Of a stretch of 64,000 nt of DNA, positions 51,096 to 59,923 are shown in pieces (position 1 is the first letter of the stretch; each line of letters opens with the position of its first letter). The DNA is taken from assembly GCF_009363075.1 (NCBI RefSeq), contig NZ_CP045293.1:1488001-1552000 (forward strand), given 5' to 3'. Origin of the DNA: Paenibacillus guangzhouensis. Lineage in GTDB: Bacteria > Bacillota > Bacilli > Paenibacillales > Paenibacillaceae. Under the pieces are notes generated by a model. The model worked only from the letters and a program-made list of their open reading frames with translations, searched no databases and was not told the origin of the DNA. Position numbers and translations under genes: made by a program.

Positions 51096-51938
51096 ATGAT
51101 AAAGAATTTGCAGGATACAGTGACGCTACACAACGGTGTAAAAATGCCGGGATTTGGTCTTGGAGTATTTAAAGTAGAAGAGGGTCCGGAGCTCGTAAAT
51201 GCCGTTAAAGTAGCCATCAAGCATGGTTACCGTAGTATCGATACAGCAGCGATTTATGGAAATGAAGAAGGAGTAGGTCAAGGCATCCGAGAAGGTCTAC
51301 AAGAAGCAGGGATCTCAAGAGAAGAGGTATTTGTCACTTCAAAAGTATGGAATGCTGATTTAGGCTATGAATCGACAATCGCAGCTTATGAGACAAGCCT
51401 AAAAAAACTTGGGTTAGAGTATCTAGACCTTTATCTTATTCATTGGCCTGTTGAAGGAAAATACAAAGAAGCATGGCGTGCATTAGAAACCCTTTATAAA
51501 GAAGGACGGGTCAAAGCAATTGGTGTAAGTAATTTCCAAATTCACCATCTTGAAAACATAATGAAAGATGCAGAGATTAAACCGGTAATCAATCAGGTGG
51601 AATGTCATCCACGTCTTACACAAAAAGAGCTTCAAGCATTTTGTGAACAACATGGCATCCAACTGGAAGCCTGGTCTCCATTGATGCAAGGCGAACTATT
51701 AGATAATGAAGTTTTGACCACCATTGCCGCTAAATATAATAAATCTGTAGCCCAAGTGATTTTACGTTGGGATATTCAGAATGGCATTATTACGATTCCA
51801 AAATCAACGAAAGAGCATCGTATTGTAGAAAATGCTGCTATTTTTGACTTTGAACTAACAAAAGAAGATATGAAACGCATTGATGAATTGAATCAAAATC
51901 ACCGTGTAGGTCCAGATCCTGACAATTTTGATTTTTAA
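51096..51938 (+). CDS. aldo/keto reductase (AKR5-like, YvgN/YtbE type)
   Basis: 280 residues. AKR signature residues: [18 protein letters not shown] (Asp, Tyr), VFVTSKVWN (Lys), [14 protein letters not shown] (His). C-terminal [14 protein letters not shown] binds the NADPH phosphate. RBS TAGGAGGA. Reduces aldehydes such as methylglyoxal or alpha-keto aldehydes in relatives. Divergent from the HxlR-linked operon with shared operators. Confidence 0.9.
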   Translation: MIKNLQDTVTLHNGVKMPGFGLGVFKVEEGPELVNAVKVAIKHGYRSIDTAAIYGNEEGVGQGIREGLQEAGISREEVFVTSKVWNADLGYESTIAAYETSLKKLGLEYLDLYLIHWPVEGKYKEAWRALETLYKEGRVKAIGVSNFQIHHLENIMKDAEIKPVINQVECHPRLTQKELQAFCEQHGIQLEAWSPLMQGELLDNEVLTTIAAKYNKSVAQVILRWDIQNGIITIPKSTKEHRIVENAAIFDFELTKEDMKRIDELNQNHRVGPDPDNFDF

Positions 51939-51951
51939 TTAACTATCTGAT

Positions 51952-51987
51952 AACACAAAAAGCCGCATAATTGCGGCTTTTTGTGTT
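51952..51987. terminator. bidirectional terminator
   Basis: AACACAAAAAGCCGCA (51952-51967) and TGCGGCTTTTTGTGTT (51972-51987), 16-bp perfect stem. Confidence 0.95.
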
Positions 51988-51997
51988 ATGTAGCAGT

Positions 51998-52756
51998 CTA
52001 GACGGAAGCAATCATAACCTTAACTTCACAATCCTTGAAAATTTTTTCAAATGGTTGTTCTGGCTCGGTATCTGTAACTAGAATATCGATTTGATCGAAT
52101 TGACAAACACGGTGAAACAAACTTTTTTCAAATTTGCTTGAATCTGCAAGCAAAATAACCTGGTTTGCTCTTTTTATCATCTCTCTTTTCATATAAGCTT
52201 CTTCTACGGTAGGAGCGAACACGCCTTCGAGTGAAACCCCGCATGCACCTAAGAACAATTTATCTACTTTGATATCGGAGAGCATTTCGATTGCACGAGG
52301 GCCGAATGCGTATCGATGCCACGTATTTAGTTCTCCACCCAACAAATGGGTGGTGGTTTCAGGTTTGTCGCACAGGATAGCAGCAATGTCGATGGAATTG
52401 GTCACAATAACGTTATTTTGGGTTGTTATAAATTCGGAGGTAAATTGTGTAGTTGTTCCTGCATCCATTAGGAGATAGTCCCCGTCCTGTATAGTGGAAG
52501 CAGCCACATGAGCAATTCGGCGTTTATTCTCCGCGTTTTGTAATCGATTTTTATAGCTGTTTATATGCTTGGTAAGAGAAGGCAACATGGCTCCGCCTCG
52601 AATTCGAACGATTACGCCATCCTGCTCCATTTTCACCATATCGCGTCTGGCTGTATCGTATGAAACCTCGTACAGTGAGCAAATTTCCTCCATACTAATC
52701 TTCATATGCGATTTTAAATAGTCCAGAATGGACTTTATTCTTTCTTCTTGATTCAT
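51998..52756 (-). CDS. DeoR/GlpR-family repressor
   Basis: 252 residues: N-terminal DeoR HTH (RIKSILDYLKSHMKISMEEI, SYDTARRDMVKMEQDG) and phosphosugar-sensing domain (LLMDAGTTTQFTSEFI, the D-x-G-T-T loop; LFLGACGVSLEGVFAPT). Divergent from the Gfo/Idh/MocA gene, which it probably controls. Confidence 0.9.
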   Translation of the reverse strand: MNQEERIKSILDYLKSHMKISMEEICSLYEVSYDTARRDMVKMEQDGVIVRIRGGAMLPSLTKHINSYKNRLQNAENKRRIAHVAASTIQDGDYLLMDAGTTTQFTSEFITTQNNVIVTNSIDIAAILCDKPETTTHLLGGELNTWHRYAFGPRAIEMLSDIKVDKLFLGACGVSLEGVFAPTVEEAYMKREMIKRANQVILLADSSKFEKSLFHRVCQFDQIDILVTDTEPEQPFEKIFKDCEVKVMIASV

Positions 52757-52998
52757 ATTTGTCCACCTTAGCTGATTAGTCTCCCTTTATTTTAGTATTT
52801 GTTGCTTTCGAATACAATGCAAACTCAATTTATTATCATTATTTCCTGCATGAAAATTGCAATAAACACGAAATTTTTAAGTTTAATAATTGAATATATA
52901 ATTATTTCAACTATATTCTGTTGTGGATTTGAGGTAAAATAAAATATAATGGAATAAATTCGATACTTAACAATCTCCTGAGAAGGCGAGGAAACCAA

Positions 52999-54042
52999 AT
53001 GAAAACGATTAATGTCGGTATTGTAGGGTATGGATTATCGGGCGAGGTTTTTCATGCTCCACTTATTCAATCGATTGAAGGAATGGAGGTTCTTAAGATT
53101 GTCTCCAGTGATCCTCATAAAGTGAGAAGGAAGTTTCCAGATATGGAGGTCGTATCATCGATAGAAGATCTGTTATCGGATGAAAGAATTGATCTAGTCG
53201 TTATCACTTCACCTAATTCAACGCATTATTCTTTTGCCAAACAGTCGTTGCTTGCTGGGAAACACGTTATCGTAGAGAAACCATTCGTGATCCATACGGA
53301 GGAAGCAAAAGATCTGATCGAAACAGCTAACGGACAGAACAAATTGCTGAGCGTTTTTCACAATAGGAGATGGGATAATGATTTCCAGACCGTGAAGCAT
53401 TGTATCGAATCCGACGCTATGGGGGAAGTTTATCTGTATGAAGCGCACTTTGATCGGTATCGACCAGAAGTAAGAGAAAGATGGAGAGAACAAATTGGAC
53501 CAGGGTCCGGAATGCTTTATGATTTAGGATCGCACCTAATCGATCAGGCTTTGTATCTATTTGGCAACCCAATAAGTGTGTACGGTGATGTATTCGCACA
53601 ACGAGTGGGTTCATCGGTGGATGATTATTTTCATATCATCTTAAATTATGGGAAAATGCGAGTCATTCTGCACAGTGGTTCAATTGTTAGCAACCCCGGG
53701 CCGAAATTTCAAGTTCACGGCAGCAAAGGGAGTTTTATTAAATATGGTCTGGACTCACAAGAAGATTCTCTTCGTCAAGGCAAAGTGCCGGGAAGCCCGG
53801 GTTGGGGTAGAGACCATGAGAAGTGGTATGGTGAGTTGACAAAGGAAATTGGAGACCAATGGACAACAAATAAAATAGAAACGATACCGGGTTCTTATGA
53901 AAATTTCTATCAAGGCATTTATCAATCGATAATCAATAATGCTCCGTTACCAGTGAGTGCAAACGAAGCGATGAATACAATTAAGGTGATTGAATTGGCC
54001 AAGAAAAGTAGTTCGGAGCAAAAAACAGTCTCCTTTGAATAA
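52999..54042 (+). CDS. Gfo/Idh/MocA-family oxidoreductase
   Basis: 347 residues. NAD(P) fold VGIVGYGLSGEVFHAPLI, VVITSPNSTHY and HVIVEKPFVIHTEEAK (the EKP motif). Most like IolW/YvaA-type inositol or sugar dehydrogenases. RBS GGCGAGG. The divergent DeoR regulator supports a sugar-related role. Confidence 0.85.
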   Translation: MKTINVGIVGYGLSGEVFHAPLIQSIEGMEVLKIVSSDPHKVRRKFPDMEVVSSIEDLLSDERIDLVVITSPNSTHYSFAKQSLLAGKHVIVEKPFVIHTEEAKDLIETANGQNKLLSVFHNRRWDNDFQTVKHCIESDAMGEVYLYEAHFDRYRPEVRERWREQIGPGSGMLYDLGSHLIDQALYLFGNPISVYGDVFAQRVGSSVDDYFHIILNYGKMRVILHSGSIVSNPGPKFQVHGSKGSFIKYGLDSQEDSLRQGKVPGSPGWGRDHEKWYGELTKEIGDQWTTNKIETIPGSYENFYQGIYQSIINNAPLPVSANEAMNTIKVIELAKKSSSEQKTVSFE

Positions 54043-54069
54043 ATGAGAAGGAGATTCACACTATCCGTT

Positions 54070-54144
54070 AAAAAGTGCACCCCATTGAATTCATCGGATT
54101 AACCAGGAGTTATTCCAATGTCTATTCTAAGGGGTGCACTTTTT
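54070..54144. repeat. 75-bp element with 14-bp terminal inverted repeats
   Basis: AAAAAGTGCACCCC (54070-54083) and GGGGTGCACTTTTT (54131-54144), perfect. Either a long-looped terminator of the Gfo gene or a tiny relic of an IS/MITE, whose ends often look like this. Confidence 0.55.
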
Positions 54145-54153
54145 ATTTTAGTA

Positions 54154-54193
54154 GGTACTTTTTAGTTCCCATATTACTTTAAAGTGCGTACTT
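54154..54193. promoter_or_regulatory. operators before tandem aldo/keto reductases
   Basis: Type B GGTACTTTTTAGTTCC (54154-54169) and type A variant AAGTGCGTACTT (54182-54193), the same two motifs as at 50886-51019. Confidence 0.65.
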
Positions 54194-54334
54194 CTTTTTT
54201 CTGTTTAGATGCTTCATAATCAGTGTTGTCAGGCGATAGAATGACATTTGTTGATTGGATCAGTTATTGATTTCTATATCAATATGAATCATTCATCATC
54301 ATAGATTTAAAACAAATTTTAGGAGGGGTTTCAT

Positions 54335-55345
54335 ATGAGAAATATACTGCAAGGAAAACTTGGATTTGGTACTGCACCGCTAGGCAATATGTACCGTACG
54401 ATCTCTGAAGAAGAAGCTATGGCAACAGTAAATGCAGCTTGGGAGAGTGGCATTCGTTACTTTGACACAGCACCATCCTATGGAGCTGGCTTAGCAGAGA
54501 TTCGCCTTGGAGAAGCACTGTCAACAAAAAATCGTAATGATTACGTTATAAGCACGAAAGTAGGCCGAATCATTTCGGATGAACTAGAAGACCCATCTAC
54601 ACGTGATTTTGGAGAAAAAACGGGGCTTTTCGAATTTGGCCGTAAGAATAAAATCATCAATGACTATAGCGCGGATGCAACCCTTCGCTCAATCGAGCAG
54701 AGTTTGGAGCGTTTAAAAACGGATCGTCTGGACATTGTCTATATACATGATGTAGCGCAGGACTTTTATGGCGATGAGTGGCTGTCGCAATTTGAAACTG
54801 CTCGAACCGGAGCATTCCGTGTACTCACACGTTTACGTGAAGAAGGAGTCATTAAGGCTTGGGGACTCGGAGTAAACCGGGTAGAGCCAATTGAACTCAT
54901 GTTGGAATTGGAAGAAGCGAAGCCAGATGTATCTTTGCTAGCTGGTCGTTACACTTTATTAGACCATGAACGTGCGCTTCAACGCGTAATGCCGGCGGCT
55001 GAAAAACATCACATGGACATTGTCATTGGTGGTCCATATAGCTCAGGTGTTCTTGCTGGAGGTACCCATTTCGAATATCAACAAGCGTCACCAGAAATTA
55101 TGGCAAAAGTTGAGAAAATCAAAAATATTGCAGATCGTCATCACATCAACATCAAGGCTGCAGCTTTACAATTTTCAATGTCTAATCCAGCAGTTGCTAC
55201 TGTCATTCCTGGTGCTAGTCGACCTGAGCGAATTGCAGAAGACAACGCTGCATTGAACACCGTGATCTCGGCAGCGTTCTGGGAAGAAATGCGCGAACAA
55301 AAACTGGTAGCACCTCATGCACCACTACCAATCGGCGTGAAATAA
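54335..55345 (+). CDS. aldo/keto reductase, first tandem copy
   Basis: 336 residues, RBS TAGGAGGGG. AKR residues: GIRYFDTAPSYGAGLAEIRL (Asp, Tyr), STKVGR (Lys), VYIHDVAQD (His). Closest in layout to D-threo-aldose dehydrogenase/pyridoxal dehydrogenase-type AKRs. About 45 residues differ from the second copy by my count. Upstream operators tie it to the HxlR regulon. Confidence 0.9.
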   Translation: MRNILQGKLGFGTAPLGNMYRTISEEEAMATVNAAWESGIRYFDTAPSYGAGLAEIRLGEALSTKNRNDYVISTKVGRIISDELEDPSTRDFGEKTGLFEFGRKNKIINDYSADATLRSIEQSLERLKTDRLDIVYIHDVAQDFYGDEWLSQFETARTGAFRVLTRLREEGVIKAWGLGVNRVEPIELMLELEEAKPDVSLLAGRYTLLDHERALQRVMPAAEKHHMDIVIGGPYSSGVLAGGTHFEYQQASPEIMAKVEKIKNIADRHHINIKAAALQFSMSNPAVATVIPGASRPERIAEDNAALNTVISAAFWEEMREQKLVAPHAPLPIGVK

Positions 55346-55362
55346 AAAGAAGAGTCGTGGAT

Positions 55363-55400
55363 ATGGCACAAACTACGACATCACTTAATGTAGAATTTAA
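55363..55400 (+). pseudogene. 5' stub of a deleted SRPBCC gene
   Basis: ATGGCACAAACTACGACATC nearly repeats the start of the SRPBCC gene at 56455 (MAQTTTS), then switches to the leader of the second reductase. It shows that the duplicated unit was reductase plus SRPBCC, and the first SRPBCC body was lost. Confidence 0.75.
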
Positions 55401-55426
55401 AACAATTACTAGGAGGGTTTACTCAA

Positions 55427-56437
55427 ATGAGAAATATACTGCAAGGAAAATTAGGTTTTGGTACTGCACCGCTAGGCAATATGTACCGTAATATCCCTGA
55501 AGAAGAAGCTATCGCAACGGTAGATGCTGCTTGGGAGAGTGGTGTTCGTTACTTTGACACAGCACCGTTCTATGGAGCGGGCTTGGCCGAAATTCGCCTT
55601 GGAGAAGCACTGTCGAAAAGAAATCGTAATGATTACGTTCTAAGCACAAAAGTAGGTCGAATCATTTCGGATGAACTAGAAGACCCATCTGCACGTGATT
55701 TAGGAGAAAAAGGGGGACTTTTTGAATTCGGCCGTAAGAATAAAATCATCCCTGACTATAGCGCGGATGCAACCCTTCGCTCGATCGAGCAGAGTTTGAA
55801 ACGTTTAAGAACAGATCGCTTGGACTTTGTATTTATTCATGATATAGCTCAGGACTTTTATGGCGATGAGTGGCTTTCATATTTTGAAACTGCCCGAACT
55901 GGCGCATTCCGTGTACTCACACGTTTACGTGAAGAAGGCGTCATTAAAGGTTGGGGACTCGGAGTGAACCGGGTAGAGCCAATTGAACTGATGCTGGACT
56001 TGGAAGAAGCGAAGCCAGATGTATCCTTGCTAGCTGGCCGTTATTCGTTACTAGACCATGAACGTGCGTTACAACGCGTGATGCCTGCAGCTGTAAAACA
56101 TAACATGGACATTGTCGCCGGTGGTCCGTATAGCTCAGGTGTTCTTGCTGGAGGTACTCATTTCGAATATCAAAAAGCGTCACCAGAAATTAAGGCAAAA
56201 GTGGAGAAAATCAAAAATATAGCAGATCGTCATCAAATCAGCATCAAGGCTGCAGCTTTACAATTTTCACTAGCTAACCCGGCAGTTGCTGCAGTTGTTC
56301 CTGGTGCTACTCGACCTGAGCGAATTGCTGAAGACAAAGCTGCATTAAACACCGTGATCCCAGCAGCGTTCTGGGATGAAATGCTTGAACAAAAACTGAT
56401 ATCACCTCATGCACCACTACCAATCAACGTTAAATAA
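55427..56437 (+). CDS. aldo/keto reductase, second tandem copy
   Basis: 336 residues, RBS TAGGAGGG; the same active-site pattern as the first copy (YFDTAPFYGAGLAEIRLGEA, STKVGR, FIHDIAQD). The S-to-F change beside the catalytic Tyr (PSYG to PFYG) and others near the barrel mouth could alter substrate choice. SRPBCC gene follows 17 bp later, so they form one transcript. Confidence 0.9.
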   Translation: MRNILQGKLGFGTAPLGNMYRNIPEEEAIATVDAAWESGVRYFDTAPFYGAGLAEIRLGEALSKRNRNDYVLSTKVGRIISDELEDPSARDLGEKGGLFEFGRKNKIIPDYSADATLRSIEQSLKRLRTDRLDFVFIHDIAQDFYGDEWLSYFETARTGAFRVLTRLREEGVIKGWGLGVNRVEPIELMLDLEEAKPDVSLLAGRYSLLDHERALQRVMPAAVKHNMDIVAGGPYSSGVLAGGTHFEYQKASPEIKAKVEKIKNIADRHQISIKAAALQFSLANPAVAAVVPGATRPERIAEDKAALNTVIPAAFWDEMLEQKLISPHAPLPINVK

Positions 56438-56454
56438 AAAGGAGAGTTATAAAC

Positions 56455-56871
56455 ATGGCACAAACGACGACATCGATTAAAATTCCAGCTTCACCGGATC
56501 AAGTATGGCGATTCATCGGAGGTTTTGACTCGCTTCCAGACTGGTTACCATATATACCGAGCAGTACAGTAACTGAAGGTGGTCGCGTCCGTCATTTGGC
56601 TAACCCTGATGGTGATGTGATTGTAGAGCGCTTGGAAGCATTCAATGATAAGGAACGCTACTACACTTATTCCATTATGAAAGCACCATTTCCAATTACG
56701 AATTATTTATCTACAATCCACGTTAAAGAAGATGCTGACGGTAAATCATCATTGGTTGAGTGGTCTGGCAGTTTCACGCCTGTAGGTGTAAGTGATCAAG
56801 AGGCTATTGATCTGTTCCATGGCATCTATAAAGATGGCTTAGAGGCATTACAACAAGGATTCAATGAATAA
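56455..56871 (+). CDS. SRPBCC-family (START-like) protein
   Basis: 138 residues; helix-grip fold: SIKIPASPDQVWRFIGGFDS start, VERLEAFNDKERYYTYSIM, and the C-terminal long helix LFHGIYKDGLEALQQGF. Binds a small hydrophobic ligand in the family; here in an operon with the reductases. RBS AAGGAG. Confidence 0.85.
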   Translation: MAQTTTSIKIPASPDQVWRFIGGFDSLPDWLPYIPSSTVTEGGRVRHLANPDGDVIVERLEAFNDKERYYTYSIMKAPFPITNYLSTIHVKEDADGKSSLVEWSGSFTPVGVSDQEAIDLFHGIYKDGLEALQQGFNE

Positions 56872-56936
56872 AAAAAGAGTGTCTCAAAGTCGAAATTTGG
56901 TCATAGTCCTGTCAAGGTGCAGTTAAAAAACAGGCT

Positions 56937-57027
56937 TTAAAAGGCGACTTGCTTCCGGTATTCTGCCGGAGGCAGGTCGCCTAATTTATTTTGGAAGAGG
57001 TCCTGGTTGAAATTATAATTTCCATTA
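56937..57027 (-). mobile_element. IS3-family transposase (OrfB) C-terminal relic
   Basis: Minus strand reads NQDLFQNKLGDLPPAEYRKQ, then VAF and a stop at 56937, the usual end of IS3-group OrfB proteins. The next 55 bp (56878-56936) resemble the element's terminal region (GTCTCAAAGTCGAAATTTGG). The rest of the element, including the DDE domain, is gone. Confidence 0.7.
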
Positions 57028-57094
57028 TTTTGATAATATGATATACTTTTCATTATTCTTGTTACCACAAATGATTAGTAAGGGGTCAATCATA

Positions 57095-57337
57095 TTGCAA
57101 TTAAAATCAAGAAAACCCTTAGTCTACTTAATGATTATAGGTGTAATAATCTGGCTAGCTGGGATCGTAAGTAGTGGGATATATTTTTTTGAAGTATTTG
57201 CTAACCATGACAATTTCTATAGTGATCCAAGTCCTGTTCCTTTGTTTGTATTTGCATTCATCGGAGGTCTAGGCTTCCTGTTAGCGGTAATCTCTACTTT
57301 AATATATTTCGCATCTCTCCTAAAAAACAGACAATAA
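57095..57337 (+). CDS. small two-TM membrane protein
   Basis: 80 residues from TTG 57095, supported by AAGGGGT nine bases upstream (an ATG at 57038 has no RBS and lies beside the IS relic). Two membrane helices: YLMIIGVIIWLAGIVSSGIY and LFVFAFIGGLGFLLAVISTL, with a short Asp/Asn/Pro-rich outside loop. Function unknown. Confidence 0.55.
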   Translation: MQLKSRKPLVYLMIIGVIIWLAGIVSSGIYFFEVFANHDNFYSDPSPVPLFVFAFIGGLGFLLAVISTLIYFASLLKNRQ

Positions 57338-57434
57338 AATAGATAAACATTATCATCAAATATCAATATGTAAGCCTGATTTACGCATATAGTCTTTTTA
57401 ATAGAAGCATTATCCTTTCAAAGGGGTGTGTTTA

Positions 57435-57701
57435 TTGAGAAACGGGAGGTTGCTATTCATTTGTGGTACTCTTTTAGTGCTTGCAGGTGGTGTGTTTTTT
57501 ACCGTTGAACGATTTGGTGCATATATTGCAATGGGGCTTGAGGCAGGAGGATTTGCCAGCAAATCCGGTTTTGTCCCAACACTTGGGATGCTAAATACAA
57601 CACTTTCAGATAACCAGCTGGTCGTACCTTTTTTAATCATTGGTTCAGTTCTAATGGCTGCTGGAATCCTATTAGAAATAATAATTATAAATCAAAAGTA
57701 A
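57435..57701 (+). CDS. small two-TM membrane protein
   Basis: 88 residues from TTG 57435 (AAGGGG ten bases upstream). N-terminal helix LLFICGTLLVLAGGVFFTVE and C-terminal helix VVPFLIIGSVLMAAGILLEI flank a Gly-rich loop. No recognised family. Same RBS-TTG layout as the gene before it. Confidence 0.55.
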   Translation: MRNGRLLFICGTLLVLAGGVFFTVERFGAYIAMGLEAGGFASKSGFVPTLGMLNTTLSDNQLVVPFLIIGSVLMAAGILLEIIIINQK

Positions 57702-57718
57702 TTTAACCAACTTTTGAA

Positions 57719-57800
57719 CTAACGGAACATGATAATTGAATCATGATATAGAGGCAGCCGATCAACCGATCAGCTGCCGTTTTCTTTGAAGTTACGGGCA
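57719..57800. repeat. dispersed hairpin repeat copy
   Basis: CTAACGGAACATGATAATTG, stem GGCAGC (57753-57758) and GCTGCC (57773-57778), TTTTC, right flank GTTACGGGCAG. Confidence 0.8.
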
Positions 57801-57861
57801 GTTTGGCTCAATACAGAAGGTTGTGTGGCGTGGTGAAATTAGTAAGCTAAGGGAGGTGAAA

Positions 57862-58047
57862 ATGATAAAATCAAGTCTAGGGAGTGCTTTTTATTTTTGT
57901 GCCATTTTGCTTCTGGTTTATTATTTTGTAGGGATTAGTTTTATTAAGGCTATACAAATGGCAGTACTTATAACCATGGTACATATCTTAATCCTTCTCA
58001 TAGACAGGTTTTACAAGAGAAAAGAGAGACGTAAGGGACGTAGCTAA
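57862..58047 (+). CDS. small membrane protein, 61 aa
   Basis: ATG 57862 with AGGGAGGTG upstream. Two short hydrophobic stretches (AFYFCAILLLVYYFVGISFI, MAVLITMVHILILLI) and a very basic end (RFYKRKERRKGRS). Function unknown. Confidence 0.55.
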   Translation: MIKSSLGSAFYFCAILLLVYYFVGISFIKAIQMAVLITMVHILILLIDRFYKRKERRKGRS

Positions 58048-58075
58048 TGGGAGCAGTTTTTCCTTTTTCATTAAG

Positions 58076-58125
58076 CTAACAGGACACGATAGATCAATGA
58101 TACAGTGGCAGTCTAGTACTTTATT
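58076..58125. repeat. partial dispersed repeat copy
   Basis: CTAACAGGACACGATAGATC, then GTGGCAGTCTAGTACTTTAT as in the 7451 and 28337 type, but without the closing arm. Confidence 0.6.
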
Positions 58126-58174
58126 TCTTAAGAACATCTGGACAATAAATTCGGAAATGAGGGTGTTTATAAGA

Positions 58175-59017
58175 ATGCTACAGAGAAAATTGATTGTGAT
58201 AGCGAAAGCTTTGATAGCCGCCGCCGTGATAGCAATTACTTTCATGAATATAGATTTTCCGCACGGCAGCCCAAACAACAACGTCGCTCTCGCTGCCGCC
58301 AAAGTGAATAGAGATATAACCGTATTATGGAATGGCAAACCGTTGAAACTTGAGTCCGCTCCCGTTTTGCGGAAAGGCATTGTATTTCTGCCCATGCGCG
58401 AACTGTTTAATGTCATGGGTGCAGAAATAGCTTTTAATAAAGGACACATTGATGTTCATCAGGCAGATCACTATCTCGGACTGGATGTTGACAGCCTTAA
58501 GGCAAATGTCGATGGATCGAACGAAACTTTGCATGCGGCACCATTTTATTCTGGTGGCAGAACCTATATCTCTCTCGACCTGCTGTCTCAAGCTTTCGGC
58601 GCCAAAGAAAAGTGGGATCCAAAATCACAGCAAGCGGATATTCGCTGGAAAGGTCCAGATATCCTGTCATTCCAGCCGGGGATCGCCATTAATTTCCCGA
58701 AAGGCTCCGATGCTGATGAAAAAGAGGTGATCCTGCTGGTGAAGAAAGCAATGCAAGCCATTGCAGGCAAAGTTAAGTCGGATCTGCGCTCGACTATGGA
58801 TGAGAATGCCGATTATCTGGATTTTCTCATCGAATCAAAGATTCAATACCGCTTCACTCAGCTGGTCCGCATCGAACCTTACGACGAATCGACGGGTCGG
58901 AAAAACAGTACGATAGCATTTTACACCCTGAATGCAGGAATCATCAAACACGGAAACTACATCTTTACATCGCTCAAGAACAAACAGGGAAAGTGGTATA
59001 TTGCCAATATTGACTGA
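58175..59017 (+). CDS. secreted protein with copper amine oxidase N-terminal-like domains
   Basis: 280 residues from ATG 58175 (GAGGGTG upstream; a frame back to 58097 would start inside the repeat). Signal peptide MLQRKLIVIAKALIAAAVIA, cleavage near ALAAA. Then two stalk-type repeats: ITVLWNGKPLKLESAPVLRK with FLPMRELFNVMGAEI, and APFYSGGRTYISLDLLSQAF. These copper-amine-oxidase-N (stalk) domains are common on Paenibacillus surface proteins. The C-terminal 120 residues are unassigned. Confidence 0.8.
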   Translation: MLQRKLIVIAKALIAAAVIAITFMNIDFPHGSPNNNVALAAAKVNRDITVLWNGKPLKLESAPVLRKGIVFLPMRELFNVMGAEIAFNKGHIDVHQADHYLGLDVDSLKANVDGSNETLHAAPFYSGGRTYISLDLLSQAFGAKEKWDPKSQQADIRWKGPDILSFQPGIAINFPKGSDADEKEVILLVKKAMQAIAGKVKSDLRSTMDENADYLDFLIESKIQYRFTQLVRIEPYDESTGRKNSTIAFYTLNAGIIKHGNYIFTSLKNKQGKWYIANID

Positions 59018-59205
59018 CTGTTGCACCGTAAAATCGGTATTGGACGAAGACCCCCACGGCACCTTATGTAAGAATATTCGACTCTTCAAGATCTATACGT
59101 ATGATTCTCCTTTCATATCGAAAATGAACACTTGTGAAACTAATACTAACGGTTATCATTGTGCAAACTACGGTATTAAAGTGGTAATTGTGAGGAGTTA
59201 AGAAT

Positions 59206-59841
59206 ATGAAGAAGATTTGGATAGTCATGTTTATGTTTTTCTTTGCGTTCCAGATACAAGCGTTAGAGGTGTCAGCAAGCAGAGCAAAGATTGATCCAAT
59301 ACATTCAGCCACATTGAACTCACTACGTCATGGCGGATATGTACTCTATGTAAGGCATGGAGAGGCGAATAGAGGTGAAGATCAGTCACAAATCATATAC
59401 GAAAATTGCGCTACCCAAAAAAATCTATCGGAGGAAGGCCGAAAACAATCGGCGTTATATGGTGAAGCTCTTCGAAGATTGAATATTCCCGTTCACTACC
59501 CGGTTTCAGCAAGCCCTTTTTGCCGTACAAGAGATACAGCGGAATTGGCTTTTGGTAACCAAAATGTTCAAATTGACCCTTTCTGGTTTAAAGTTTATCA
59601 ATTAAGCGGAAACGTTACACCAACAGAACAGGCGAGTACGTTATCAGAACTAACTTCAGAGCTAGAAAAGATCCCGATATCTGGAACGAATACTGTAATT
59701 ATCGCTCATAGCTTTCCTAAAGGTATAGGGTTGGGTGAAATACCGTATCTAGGAACTGTTGTAGTGAGACCAAAAGGACCAGGGAACGGGTACGATATTA
59801 TTGATCGATTTTCATTCAATGAGTTAAATGACACGCCTTGA
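59206..59841 (+). CDS. secreted histidine phosphatase-superfamily protein
   Basis: 211 residues. Signal peptide MKKIWIVMFMFFFAFQIQAL, then YVLYVRHGEANRG (catalytic RHG), SASPFCRTRDTAELAF (second Arg) and VIIAHSFPKGIG (second His). All four core residues present. Exported acid-phosphatase-like activity is plausible. RBS GAGGAG. Confidence 0.85.
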   Translation: MKKIWIVMFMFFFAFQIQALEVSASRAKIDPIHSATLNSLRHGGYVLYVRHGEANRGEDQSQIIYENCATQKNLSEEGRKQSALYGEALRRLNIPVHYPVSASPFCRTRDTAELAFGNQNVQIDPFWFKVYQLSGNVTPTEQASTLSELTSELEKIPISGTNTVIIAHSFPKGIGLGEIPYLGTVVVRPKGPGNGYDIIDRFSFNELNDTP

Positions 59842-59923
59842 CAGCTTGGTACAATTATAAGTGAAACAGACGGGACAACGGCTATAGCGTGAGGAGCGAG
59901 AAAACTTTTAGGAGTGAACAAAT

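Noticed and set aside
54070-54144. Reading the 14-bp inverted repeat as proof of an intact IS
   Set aside because: Only about 47 bp between the ends and no transposase; kept only as a possible relic or terminator.
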